A stretch of 11,888 bases of DNA from UBA6164 sp964527325 (lineage in GTDB: Bacteria; Patescibacteriota; Gracilibacteria; BD1-5; UBA6164). The notes below the pieces were generated by a model. The model saw only the letters and a list, made by a program, of their open reading frames with translations. It did no database searches and was not told the origin of the DNA. Positions within the stretch are counted from its first letter, which is position 1; every line of letters starts with the position of its first letter. The translations under genes were made by a program, and so were the position numbers. Location: assembly GCA_964527325.1 (NCBI GenBank), contig CAZGNU010000051.1, positions 1 through 11,888 of the forward strand, given 5' to 3'. Positions 1-5,412 of this stretch are shown here, piece after piece.

Positions 1-39
1 TTTCTTTTACAAAAGTTTTTGCTTCTTTCCATGTGCGTA
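1..39. repeat. Direct repeat copy A (pairs with 308-346)
   Basis: Bases 1-30 are identical to 308-337, and 31-39 match 338-346 at all but two positions; the copies diverge after that. The offset of 307 puts both copies in the same reading frame of their respective genes, so both encode KEAKTFVKE. The repeat may continue left of the window. Confidence 0.9.
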
Positions 40-295
40 TTGATTTAATGGAAAGATAAGTTACTATGAGAAAGAATAAAGACACATAAAAAGAATATCC
101 TACCCATACTAAGACTTTTTGTGAAGATATAAAGTTGTTCATCGCTATGGCAAAACTAAGAACAAAGTAAGCGAAACAAAGTACCATTAGTATCATTTCC
201 GCTATCTCTTTCCCAGTTGCTTTCCACCAGTCTTTAATTTTATCCTTTGCCAATTCAATAAACTTTTTGAAGATTAGTTTAGTTTTGATTTTCAT
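1..295 (-). CDS. Small two-helix membrane protein, 3' end cut by window edge
   Basis: The reading frame starts at ATG 293-295 and stays open to the window edge, giving 98 visible residues and no stop. An AGGAG site lies 7 bases before the ATG. A basic N-terminus (residues 1-30) is followed by two hydrophobic stretches, about residues 31-52 and 61-83, joined by a short polar turn, so an inner-membrane protein with two helices is likely. The start overlaps the end of the Gp37/Gp68-like gene by 17 bases, so the two are co-transcribed and probably translationally coupled. The last visible residues (KEAKTFVKE) are identical to the tail of that upstream neighbour and come from a direct DNA repeat. 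I recognise no family. Membrane anchoring of an early phage protein could mean superinfection exclusion, but nothing here proves it. Confidence 0.7.
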   Translation of the reverse strand, partial: MKIKTKLIFKKFIELAKDKIKDWWKATGKEIAEMILMVLCFAYFVLSFAIAMNNFISSQKVLVWVGYSFYVSLFFLIVTYLSIKSIRTWKEAKTFVKE

Positions 296-1091
296 TTTCT
301 TTCTCCTTTTCTTTTACAAAAGTTTTTGCTTCTTTCCGTGTACGTACAGCAAATTTCTTCTCTATAACTTCGGGATATTGTTGCCAGATTTTGCCATCAA
401 TTTCTTTTCCGTTTAATTTTTTATTCCGTTTCACTTTGTCGGCGCCCCAGGTCCCCCATTGTTTAAAGAAAAAAGCAATATCCTCTTTTTCGCATTGTTG
501 TTTAATATTTACAACCCATTCTTTTTCCATTGGTCTTGCTTTGTTCCCACTTTCACCGCCAACAATAACCCAATCAATATTTTTTAAATTCAATTTGCCT
601 AAATCTTCAAGTAATGGCTCTATCGAAAGAAATAATACGCTTGCATGCAGTTGTCTCAACTTATCAATTCTCGGCAAACCTTCTTTTTGATTTTCAACAG
701 TAACACCCAACCAAATATTTTTTGGTATTTTTCGTTGCGACAAATATTCAAACATTCTGTCTGCTCTTTTCGTCAAAATTTGATAGGTATGATGTGGCGT
801 TTCTTCAATGACCTTAAATATTTTGTTTAAATATTCTTCTGGCATATCCTTATGAAAAATATCACTCATTGAATTTACAAAAAATACGGTTGGCTTTTTT
901 CTTTTACAAGGGTCGTTTAGTCTGCTTAGAACGGGATTGAATTTAAAGCCGTTTTCATAGCCTTCTACGCCCATAGCCTGCAAACGAATTGCCATTGTTT
1001 CGGCATAGCAATTTTTACAGCCTGAACTAATTTTAGTGCAACCTGCCGATGGATTCCACGTTTGCTCTGTCCATTCTATTTTATGTGCCAT
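279..1091 (-). CDS. Phage Gp37/Gp68 family (DUF5131) protein, radical-SAM-like
   Basis: The 270-residue product has the hallmarks of the phage Gp37/Gp68 (DUF5131) family: an N-terminal IEWTEQTWNPSAGC block, a cysteine cluster C18-x6-C25-x2-C28 followed by YAE, an internal LTKRADRM segment, a WLGVTVENQ strand, an FLSIEPLL strand and a WVIVGGESG loop, ending near FFFKQWG. The cysteine cluster suggests an iron-sulfur site of radical-SAM type; substrate and reaction are unknown. In other phages the family is often linked to a three-Cys-motif partner, which is not seen here. The C-terminal 25 residues are a Lys/Glu/Asn-rich extension lying in a direct repeat. The start at ATG 1091 has an AAGG 7 bases upstream and a better AGGAG at 16 bases, so initiation may be moderate. 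It follows the Gp157 gene in the second early operon. Confidence 0.88.
   Translation of the reverse strand: MAHKIEWTEQTWNPSAGCTKISSGCKNCYAETMAIRLQAMGVEGYENGFKFNPVLSRLNDPCKRKKPTVFFVNSMSDIFHKDMPEEYLNKIFKVIEETPHHTYQILTKRADRMFEYLSQRKIPKNIWLGVTVENQKEGLPRIDKLRQLHASVLFLSIEPLLEDLGKLNLKNIDWVIVGGESGNKARPMEKEWVVNIKQQCEKEDIAFFFKQWGTWGADKVKRNKKLNGKEIDGKIWQQYPEVIEKKFAVRTRKEAKTFVKEKEKENENQN
308..346. repeat. Direct repeat copy B (pairs with 1-39)
   Basis: This copy lies in the 3' end of the Gp37/Gp68-like gene, just before the SD and start of the small membrane-protein gene. It matches 1-39 at 37 of 39 positions. Insertion or duplication of the membrane-protein gene between two copies would explain the layout. 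Confidence 0.9.
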
Positions 1092-1116
1092 CGTCTAACC
1101 TTTTATTCTCCTTTAA

Positions 1117-1656
1117 TTATTTGATTTCTATGCGTTCCTTCTCTATCAATGATGCTCCAGACACTTTTTCGCCGTTTTTAAGCGCAGTTTTGATCAATGC
1201 TTTATCTGCTTTTTTTACGATTTTGATGAATGTCTCTGGCAACAATTCCTCCGCATCAACTTGAACAGATTGTGATTTTTTTATCCAATATTTGTGAAGA
1301 TTTGTCTTGATGAACAAATTTCCAGACGCATTCTTCTCGCCAATTTCATTTACAACCCAACGAACGATTTCGTGCAGCCTGTCAATTGCATTCAACCGTG
1401 ATTTAATCTTTTTCTTGTATTCATCTATCAGTTCCTTGTGGTGATTGACAGCACCCTCCAGCATTGAAATTTCAAGGCGGATTGACTGAATCATGCGAGC
1501 AATATTGTCGGATTTGACAATCTGAGCATTGCGCAGTTCATCCAGTTTTTCTTCCAACTCCGCAGACAATTCACCCTCGTTCGCAATAAGAATTTCAATC
1601 AAGGAACGATATTCTCTGATTAAATCTACTGTTCTTGTGTTTTTTATTTCTTCCAT
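1117..1656 (-). CDS. Siphovirus Gp157 family protein
   Basis: The 179 residues fit the siphovirus Gp157 family. Residues 1-100 are charged and heptad-rich, predicted as a long coiled coil. A middle segment (about 108-128, NASGNLFIKTNLHKYWIKKS) leads into the family's C-terminal block, with SVQVDAEELLPE, then a lysine-rich strand, an ALIKTALKNGEKVSGA helix/turn and a final IEKERIEIK strand. In Streptococcus thermophilus phages, Gp157 has been associated with phage-resistance phenotypes; the molecular role is unsettled. Its place between small early proteins and the Gp37/Gp68 gene is typical of accessory early operons. The SD (AGGAG) sits 13 bases from the ATG, longer than for its neighbours, but no alternative start is evident. 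Confidence 0.85.
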   Translation of the reverse strand: MEEIKNTRTVDLIREYRSLIEILIANEGELSAELEEKLDELRNAQIVKSDNIARMIQSIRLEISMLEGAVNHHKELIDEYKKKIKSRLNAIDRLHEIVRWVVNEIGEKNASGNLFIKTNLHKYWIKKSQSVQVDAEELLPETFIKIVKKADKALIKTALKNGEKVSGASLIEKERIEIK

Positions 1657-1675
1657 TTTCTTTTTATTTCTCCTC

Positions 1676-1885
1676 TCAATTATCGGGTTCTAACTGTTCA
1701 CCGTACCCATCGTATTCAATGGTTGGGTAACGGTCTTTTTTATATGGATATCTGTCTGAATTATAACAGGTATCACAATATAAGCCTGTGAATATTCCAT
1801 AATAATCCGACCTTGCCCATTGGTGGTGGGTTATTGGTCGAATTCCTTCTTCTTTTTTCTCACACCCTTGACAACGTATCTTCAT
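1676..1885 (-). CDS. Small zinc-ribbon-like protein
   Basis: This 69-residue product has two cysteine pairs, CQGC near residue 5 and CDTC near residue 37, spaced as in a small treble-clef or zinc-ribbon fold, with histidines between them. The C-terminal third is tyrosine- and acid-rich. The start is firm: AAAGGAG lies 7 bases before the ATG, in a leader block identical to that of the gene upstream. I recognise no named family; a role in binding nucleic acid or host protein is only a guess from the fold. Confidence 0.75.
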   Translation of the reverse strand: MKIRCQGCEKKEEGIRPITHHQWARSDYYGIFTGLYCDTCYNSDRYPYKKDRYPTIEYDGYGEQLEPDN

Positions 1886-1897
1886 TTTATTTCTCCT

Positions 1898-2110
1898 TTA
1901 TAACTCCGTAATATAATTATCAACAATATATTTAGCTTCTGTATATAGCTGAAATTCACCTAATTCATCCAAACGATCTTTAGAGATTTCAGTGATCCAT
2001 CCATTATTGATTTTGAAATAATAGTAATTAGTATCTTCATTAACCAATTCAGGCACAGCAAAGGGATTGGTTGCTGTAATTTCTCTGAATAGTTTATTTA
2101 GTTTATTCAT
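1898..2110 (-). CDS. Small acidic protein of unknown function, first gene of the P1 operon
   Basis: This 70-residue protein is the first gene after promoter P1, with a leader of about 50 bases. AAAGGAG lies 7 bases before the ATG. The sequence alternates short aromatic-rich strands (TNYYYFKINNGWITEIS) with amphipathic helices at both ends, suggesting a small alpha/beta domain. There are no cysteines, no membrane segment and no motif I recognise. First position behind a strong promoter suggests an abundant immediate-early product, perhaps a host-takeover or inhibitor protein; that is inference from position only. Confidence 0.75.
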   Translation of the reverse strand: MNKLNKLFREITATNPFAVPELVNEDTNYYYFKINNGWITEISKDRLDELGEFQLYTEAKYIVDNYITEL

Positions 2111-2148
2111 TTTATTTCTCCTTTATTGCTTTTTAACTGTTTTAAAGT

Positions 2149-2160
2149 GCTGTTGCCAGC
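2149..2160 (-). promoter_or_regulatory. 5'-end mRNA hairpin with GCAA tetraloop
   Basis: The minus-strand RNA reads GCUG-GCAA-CAGC: a 4-bp stem closed by a GNRA tetraloop. It lies 6 bases downstream of the P1 -10 hexamer, so the predicted start of transcription (about 2160) falls on its first base. A hairpin at the very 5' end usually protects an mRNA from 5'-dependent decay. Confidence 0.5.
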
Positions 2161-2164
2161 TACT

Positions 2165-2230
2165 ATAATATAACACTTTTTTTACAACATGTCAAGAGAA
2201 TTTTACAAAAAAAATAAATTTTTTTTATGA
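2165..2230. repeat. Promoter/operator repeat, copy 1 (pairs with 5411-5476)
   Basis: An ungapped 66-base match to 5411-5476 with 9 mismatches (86 percent identity); the first 19 bases are identical. It holds the whole P1 promoter and the 121-base gap between the genes ending at 2232 and starting at 2110. Confidence 0.92.
2167..2195 (-). promoter_or_regulatory. Promoter P1 (sigma70 type), early operon 2
   Basis: On the minus strand, a consensus -35 TTGACA (2190-2195) and a -10 TATATT (2167-2172) are separated by exactly 17 bases containing a seven-A tract. An 18-bp imperfect dyad, TGTAAAATTCTCTTGACA (2190-2207), overlaps the -35 box and has the same outer bases as in P2. It should drive the genes from 2110 leftward. 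Confidence 0.85.
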
Positions 2231-2231
2231 T

Positions 2232-2489
2232 TTAACGCATCCCACAATTTAAGCATTTTTTCTCTTGGAATTTTCCAAGGCGCTTAAAGTGATCTAAAAA
2301 AACCGTAGAATAATTCTTGTTTCCTGCTGAACGCTCGTTGTTATAAATCCTACGGCATTTTGGACAAAACTTCACATCGAATTGTTTCGGCGGTAGTTCT
2401 CTTTGTCGTTTTCGGCAGTGTTGTGGCTGCTTGTGATAAATATCCGCATACCACCATCCATTTTCTGCGTTGCAATAATCGTTACTCAT
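2232..2489 (-). CDS. Small cysteine-rich zinc-finger protein
   Basis: The 85-residue product has two CxxC pairs near the C-terminal half, FCPKC around residue 42 and KCLNC around residue 80, likely binding one zinc ion, plus earlier Cys and His residues and a basic patch (HCRKRQR). The final Arg sits two residues after the last cysteine pair. It is the last gene of the P2 operon and starts inside the end of rusA (ATGAGTAA overlap of 8 bases), with GGAGG just before the ATG. Similar small zinc proteins often follow RusA in phages; the role is unknown. Confidence 0.75.
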   Translation of the reverse strand: MSNDYCNAENGWWYADIYHKQPQHCRKRQRELPPKQFDVKFCPKCRRIYNNERSAGNKNYSTVFLDHFKRLGKFQEKKCLNCGMR

Positions 2490-2877
2490 ATTCCTCCCTT
2501 ATTTTTATTTCTGTGTAATTTTCACCATAAACTTTTTTTGCTTCAATCGAAAAGATTTGAGAGTCATCGCTCCAAAAATTGCGATTAAGTGCATCCATCA
2601 CGAATTTCACTAAATTATCAATATCTGGCTTTGTTGTGTGGTTCTTTGGTGATGTGGCTTTTAGTTTCCCAGAACGATAATGGCTTTTCGGTCGCTGAAA
2701 CGAAAAGGTTAGAATCAAGTGGACATTTTTGTAAGGTTTTGTTGGTTTGTGTTTTAATGCCATTAGCAGGAACTCTGCTTTGTCTTTTTTGCTCGGATCG
2801 TATGTCCACCCTTTTCTTGTGTGTCGATGCCTCTGTTGTGGCTTTGGTACTGCTTTAATTACGATCGTCGTATCCAT
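2482..2877 (-). CDS. rusA: RusA family Holliday junction resolvase
   Basis: The 131 residues match the RusA endonuclease family in size and motifs. An N-terminal strand with PKPQQRHRHTRKG (residues 11-23) is followed by the catalytic segment KPDIDNLVK (83-91), with D85, D87 and K91, then a second helix D95-A-L and the acidic pair D104-D105. These acidic residues bind the metal ions used to cut four-way junctions. In a phage this resolves recombination intermediates or branched DNA before packaging. The gene overlaps the replication initiator by 19 bases; the SD before ATG 2877 is weak (AGGATAATGG), suggesting translational coupling. Confidence 0.92.
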   Translation of the reverse strand: MDTTIVIKAVPKPQQRHRHTRKGWTYDPSKKDKAEFLLMALKHKPTKPYKNVHLILTFSFQRPKSHYRSGKLKATSPKNHTTKPDIDNLVKFVMDALNRNFWSDDSQIFSIEAKKVYGENYTEIKIREEYE

Positions 2878-3635
2878 AGTCCATTATCCTGTCTTTGATA
2901 ATCACTCTGTTTCTCTCCTTCATCTATCTTCTTTAAAATCTGGTCATATGTAAATTCTTTTTGCGTGGAATTAACCGTATCTTTCCATCGCTCATTCCTC
3001 AAATAATTTTTTAATAGCGGACAAAAATTATTGTTTGGTAATTGTCCGCTTTCTTTTTGTTTTTTAATCGCCTCTATAATATCCATTGCCAACTGATCAT
3101 GAACCTTGATTTGATTCCAAACTCGAGCGGCACTTTGGATGTCGTTCAGGTTCGGGTATAAATTCACAATCATCTCCCAGCGAGAACGCAACCAGATAAA
3201 ATTGCTCGTATATTCTTTTTCTTTCTTTTTAATTCTTTTTAATTCTTTGTTTGTGTCCATTTGATGTTCATTTGATGTTCGTTTGATGTTCATTTGATGT
3301 TCGTTTGATGTTCGCCCGTTTTGGTAAGTCTCGTAATTACAAACAGTTAGGTATGTCGTTTTGTTGTCCGATTTCAGTTCAATCATAGAATCATTTTCGA
3401 GCAGAAGCAAGAATCGCCTTGTTTTGCTTCGATTCCAGCCGAATTTCTTCGCCCATGTCATTGTGGAATTACACGACTCACCTCTCTTGCAGGTGACAAT
3501 TCTATCACCGAGAAGTACTTTTTTTTCATCATGATTGACATCCATCAGAATTTCCAGCCACGCTTTCAGTTTCTCCGAGTCAGACCACAGCCAGTGCTGT
3601 CGGAGTTTTCTGTGGATGAGAATGTAGCCGCTCAT
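2859..3635 (-). CDS. Phage replication initiator-like protein (winged helix, DnaD-like C-terminus)
   Basis: This 258-residue protein has the layout of phage replication initiators. Residues 1-103 look like a winged helix (SGYILIHRKLRQHWLW, then a GDRIVTCKRGE strand turn, an HTH at TWAKKFGWNRSKTRRFL, and a wing). Residues 107-130 are a low-complexity linker encoded by tandem repeats, with RTSNEHQM occurring twice. Residues 130-145 are very lysine-rich, and the remainder is helical and reminiscent of DnaD/DnaB-like phage proteins. The iterons between the N- and C-terminal domains parallel lambda O, where the origin lies inside the initiator gene. No clear SD precedes ATG 3635; the start overlaps a tiny upstream ORF as ATGA, so coupling is likely. 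Confidence 0.75.
   Translation of the reverse strand: MSGYILIHRKLRQHWLWSDSEKLKAWLEILMDVNHDEKKVLLGDRIVTCKRGESCNSTMTWAKKFGWNRSKTRRFLLLLENDSMIELKSDNKTTYLTVCNYETYQNGRTSNEHQMNIKRTSNEHQMDTNKELKRIKKKEKEYTSNFIWLRSRWEMIVNLYPNLNDIQSAARVWNQIKVHDQLAMDIIEAIKKQKESGQLPNNNFCPLLKNYLRNERWKDTVNSTQKEFTYDQILKKIDEGEKQSDYQRQDNGLWIRRS
3225..3312. other. Candidate replication origin: AT-rich tract plus iterons
   Basis: Five 11-bp iterons (3258-3312) adjoin a pyrimidine-rich, AT-rich tract that itself contains a 10-bp tandem duplication (CTTTTTAATT at 3225-3234 and 3235-3244). Iterons next to an easily melted tract, inside an initiator gene, match the plan of lambdoid origins. A single near-consensus DnaA box (TGTGGATGA, 3611-3619) lies about 300 bases away and may be chance. 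Confidence 0.6.
3258..3312. repeat. Five tandem 11-bp iterons
   Basis: The unit C(A/G)TTTGATGTT is repeated five times without gaps, starting at 3258, 3269, 3280, 3291 and 3302. Only the second base varies, in the order A, A, G, A, G. Because 11 is not a multiple of 3, the protein repeat has an 11-residue period. Confidence 0.97.
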
Positions 3636-3730
3636 ATCAGAGTAACCGAGACATTGGCGGCAGAGAGTAGCCGTCTGAACCTCACGATTTCAGATGTCTC
3701 GGTTATGCGTAGTTTGTCTCTCATTCCCAT
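3632..3730 (-). CDS. Possible 32-aa small protein, or 3' half of an interrupted ORF
   Basis: ATG 3728-3730 opens a 32-codon frame (MGMRDKLRITETSEIVRFRR and on) whose TGA overlaps the start of the replication initiator as ATGA, a junction typical of true phage genes. There is no good SD right before it. However, the frame continues upstream through a TAA (3740-3742) to a TTG at 3788-3790 that sits 5 bases after AAAGGAGG. The 158 bases between the two larger genes are therefore almost entirely one frame broken by one stop. It may be two mini-ORFs, a decayed 52-aa gene or a coupling leader. No family is recognisable. Confidence 0.35.
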   Translation of the reverse strand: MGMRDKLRITETSEIVRFRRLLSAANVSVTLI

Positions 3731-3786
3731 AATTGCAATTTACTCGTCTTCCTCTATATCGAGCAAATCATCATGTAATTCGCACC

Positions 3787-4095
3787 TCAAAATAACCTCC
3801 TTTGCTTTTTATCTTCGAAATACTCATATTTTGCCTTTTGAAGCCCTTTTCTTGCAATCCTTATCCCTGCCTCTCTTTCAATGAGATTTTGGATCGTAGC
3901 ATCTAATTCCTGCGGATTTTCGGCAAGCCAATAACCTTTTGCACCGCTGCAAATAGGAAATCCCTCTTTTCGTAGATTATGGATCGCAGAACGAATTTCA
4001 ATTCCCTTTTTTGCGAATTTTCGCTCTAATCGATCCGACAAAATCGGATTAGGATGTACAAGAAAGTGGTTTTTAATTTGGGATTCGAGAATCAT
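3787..4095 (-). CDS. Winged-helix DNA-binding protein, function unknown
   Basis: The 102 residues look like a winged helix. Residues 1-45 give a helix-turn-helix (SDRLERKFAKKGIEIRSAIH with NLRKEGFPI as recognition helix and turn), followed by the wing CSGAKGYWLAENPQEL (about 49-64). A C-terminal helix rich in Arg and Lys completes it. Proteins with this GYWLAENPQELDATI pattern are common next to recombination and replication genes in phages, usually without an assigned role. The start shares one base with the preceding stop (TAATG), so translation is coupled to the annealing-protein gene. It could be a transcription factor or an accessory replication protein. Confidence 0.78.
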   Translation of the reverse strand: MILESQIKNHFLVHPNPILSDRLERKFAKKGIEIRSAIHNLRKEGFPICSGAKGYWLAENPQELDATIQNLIEREAGIRIARKGLQKAKYEYFEDKKQRRLF

Positions 4096-4790
4096 TAGAA
4101 CGGGACTTCGTCAGAAAATTGATCGGATTCTTCGTTTTGATTTGGGTTTTTTCGCAGTCCCAATTCCTTGTCGGCGATATCTTTTGGCTTACCATCCATA
4201 TTTTTAGAAATCCACTGCAAATAGCCCATGTCCAACTCTGCCCACGCAACCCCTTTGTGTTTTCCAAACCATACAACCGAGTCGTCTAAATTTTGCCGCT
4301 CTCCTGAGTTTTTCCATTCTCCTTGAGTGTTGGTGTTAGATTCGGAAAAACTCGCCGTATTGCTATCGTTTTGTCGCCCTACATACCGATTGTCATCGAA
4401 CCTCCCAAGAAAAACATCAGCATTGAATCCAAGTCGGGATAATCCCTTTGTGATTGCATCTGTAGAAAGTTTCTTCACGACATCATCATCTACTTTTTCT
4501 TCTTTGTCCACAAGTTTTGCACAAGTAGAAATCGGGAACTGTCCTCGTTTTTCGTCAAAAACATAAAACAGAATGGCAGAATACAACAAGACCTTCCCAT
4601 TATAGAGAGGCGTAATAATCTCATTTTCAATGCCCCACCCTGTGCCAAACCGCCCGAATACTTCAGTGGCGGCGTGGAATTGATATTGTGCATCGATGGC
4701 GGTAAAGCCCCCTCGCCGCTTAACCTGTTTTACGTATTGTTCGTCTGTCGTACAAACAGAATCCCACAATTTAGTGTTTTCATTTGTCAT
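4095..4790 (-). CDS. Rad52-like annealing/ssDNA-binding protein with DUF3820-like segment and SSB-like tail
   Basis: The 231 residues appear to have three parts. Residues 8-137 resemble phage Rad52-type single-strand annealing proteins: LWDSVCTTDEQYV, GGFTAIDAQYQ, ATEVFGRFGTGWG, then STDAITKGLSRLGFNADVFL and FDDNRYV. Residues 138-170 are a Ser/Asn/Gln-rich linker. Residues 172-197 (VVWFGKHKGVAWAELDMGYL) match the short fold typical of DUF3820 and exonuclease-associated domains. The last residues, SDEVPF, mimic the acidic hydrophobic tip with which SSB recruits repair enzymes. It would anneal or coat ssDNA during phage replication and recombination, working with RusA. AGGAG lies 8 bases before the ATG. 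The Rad52 assignment is from motif memory and is moderately certain. Confidence 0.65.
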   Translation of the reverse strand: MTNENTKLWDSVCTTDEQYVKQVKRRGGFTAIDAQYQFHAATEVFGRFGTGWGIENEIITPLYNGKVLLYSAILFYVFDEKRGQFPISTCAKLVDKEEKVDDDVVKKLSTDAITKGLSRLGFNADVFLGRFDDNRYVGRQNDSNTASFSESNTNTQGEWKNSGERQNLDDSVVWFGKHKGVAWAELDMGYLQWISKNMDGKPKDIADKELGLRKNPNQNEESDQFSDEVPF

Positions 4791-4942
4791 TTTGTTATCT
4801 CCTTTTTAATCGAATGAATTTTCTCTTCCAAGGAAAGGCTTTCTGTTTGAAGGTCGTTGATGCCCTGTTCCAATTCTTCCAGCCTTTTCTTGTTGCTATT
4901 CTGTAAGAAAAAGAGATTTTTAATTATGTTTTTTAGTCTCAT
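4787..4942 (-). CDS. Small coiled-coil protein (51 aa)
   Basis: ATG 4940-4942 follows AAAAGGAG by 6 bases and opens 51 codons ending in a TGA that overlaps the next gene's start as ATGA. Residues 17-51 form a continuous charged heptad pattern (KKRLEELEQGINDLQTESLS and on), predicted as a coiled coil; residues 1-14 are basic and hydrophobic. It may oligomerise or bind a partner. Its start overlaps the end of the preceding 69-aa gene by 23 bases. No family recognised. Confidence 0.75.
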   Translation of the reverse strand: MRLKNIIKNLFFLQNSNKKRLEELEQGINDLQTESLSLEEKIHSIKKEITK

Positions 4943-5129
4943 TTGATTCTCCTTTTCTTTTTGCTATTTCCTTTTTGTTGCGAAATAAGGCTAAACGCTG
5001 CCATTCTAATTGACTTTTTCGCCAATAAACCAGCATGGTATTGTAATATGCAATGGCAAGATTTCTGTCTTCTGTTGATAAAAGGGTGTCAACCTCACCG
5101 CTCTGTCTTGTTACTTTTATTTCCCACAT
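4920..5129 (-). CDS. Small basic protein of unknown function (69 aa)
   Basis: The chosen start is ATG 5127-5129, with AAGGAG 5 bases upstream. The open frame runs further upstream to 5378, but that extension overlaps the whole repressor gene and contains a low-complexity FVFFFSFDLFL stretch, so it is probably not translated. Residues 1-15 suggest a strand pair, residues 20-45 a helix with tyrosines and tryptophans, and the C-terminus is Lys-rich. It is the second gene of the P2 operon, behind a hairpin whose loop could pair with its SD. No family recognised. Confidence 0.75.
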   Translation of the reverse strand: MWEIKVTRQSGEVDTLLSTEDRNLAIAYYNTMLVYWRKSQLEWQRLALFRNKKEIAKRKGESNETKKHN

Positions 5130-5154
5130 ATAATCTCCTTTTTTAAAAATGAGA

Positions 5155-5208
5155 GCCGACACGAGAAACAAGTCAAAGGAGAAGAAAAAAACAAAAACTC
5201 GTGCCAGC
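5155..5208 (-). promoter_or_regulatory. RNA hairpin with anti-SD loop between repressor and next gene
   Basis: In minus-strand RNA, GCUGGCACGAG pairs with CUCGUGUCGGC over 11 bp, including two G-U wobbles that exist only on the transcribed strand. The loop (5166-5197) is 32 bases of mostly pyrimidine and contains UCUCCUUU, the complement of the AAAGGAGA that forms the next gene's SD. It begins 3 bases after the repressor stop. It may attenuate transcription or occlude the downstream SD. Confidence 0.5.
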
Positions 5209-5211
5209 CCA

Positions 5212-5412
5212 TCAAAACTTTTCCCACAAAAATGAATATGGAACGCCAAGAACTTCTGCAAGCCTTTTACGATATTTTTGCAAAACCCGACGATTACCAC
5301 TGATCCATAATGAAACAAGGCTGTTTGATACGCCCATTTTCTCGGCGACCCAACCTTTTTTTCTTCCCGTTTCGTCAATAACTTGTTTTAAATTGCTGTT
5401 ATCCATGCCCAT
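5212..5412 (-). CDS. Cro/CI-like helix-turn-helix repressor
   Basis: The 66-residue product (64 from the second ATG) is a compact HTH of the XRE/Cro type. KKGWVAEKMGVSNSLVSLW gives the two helices and turn (about 18-36), and ISGNRRVLQKYRKRLAEVLG follows. There is no C-terminal peptidase or dimerisation domain, so it resembles Cro or a minimal repressor. Promoter P2 lies directly against the ATG at 5412: the -10 ends at 5413, and the expected transcription start (about 5406) is the first base of the second ATG (5404-5406). The mRNA is therefore probably leaderless, as for lambda cI from PRM, and the protein probably starts MDNS. It likely regulates its own promoter and P1. Confidence 0.85.
   Translation of the reverse strand: MGMDNSNLKQVIDETGRKKGWVAEKMGVSNSLVSLWISGNRRVLQKYRKRLAEVLGVPYSFLWEKF

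Noticed and set aside
3258..3312. Tandem repeats considered as a CRISPR array
   Set aside because: The units are 11 bp and directly abutting with no spacers, and they are inside a coding gene.
4920..5378. A 152-codon open frame extending the 69-aa gene upstream
   Set aside because: The added part lies in another frame across the whole repressor gene and the hairpin, has low-complexity hydrophobic sequence, and has no SD. The internal ATG at 5129 has an ideal SD.
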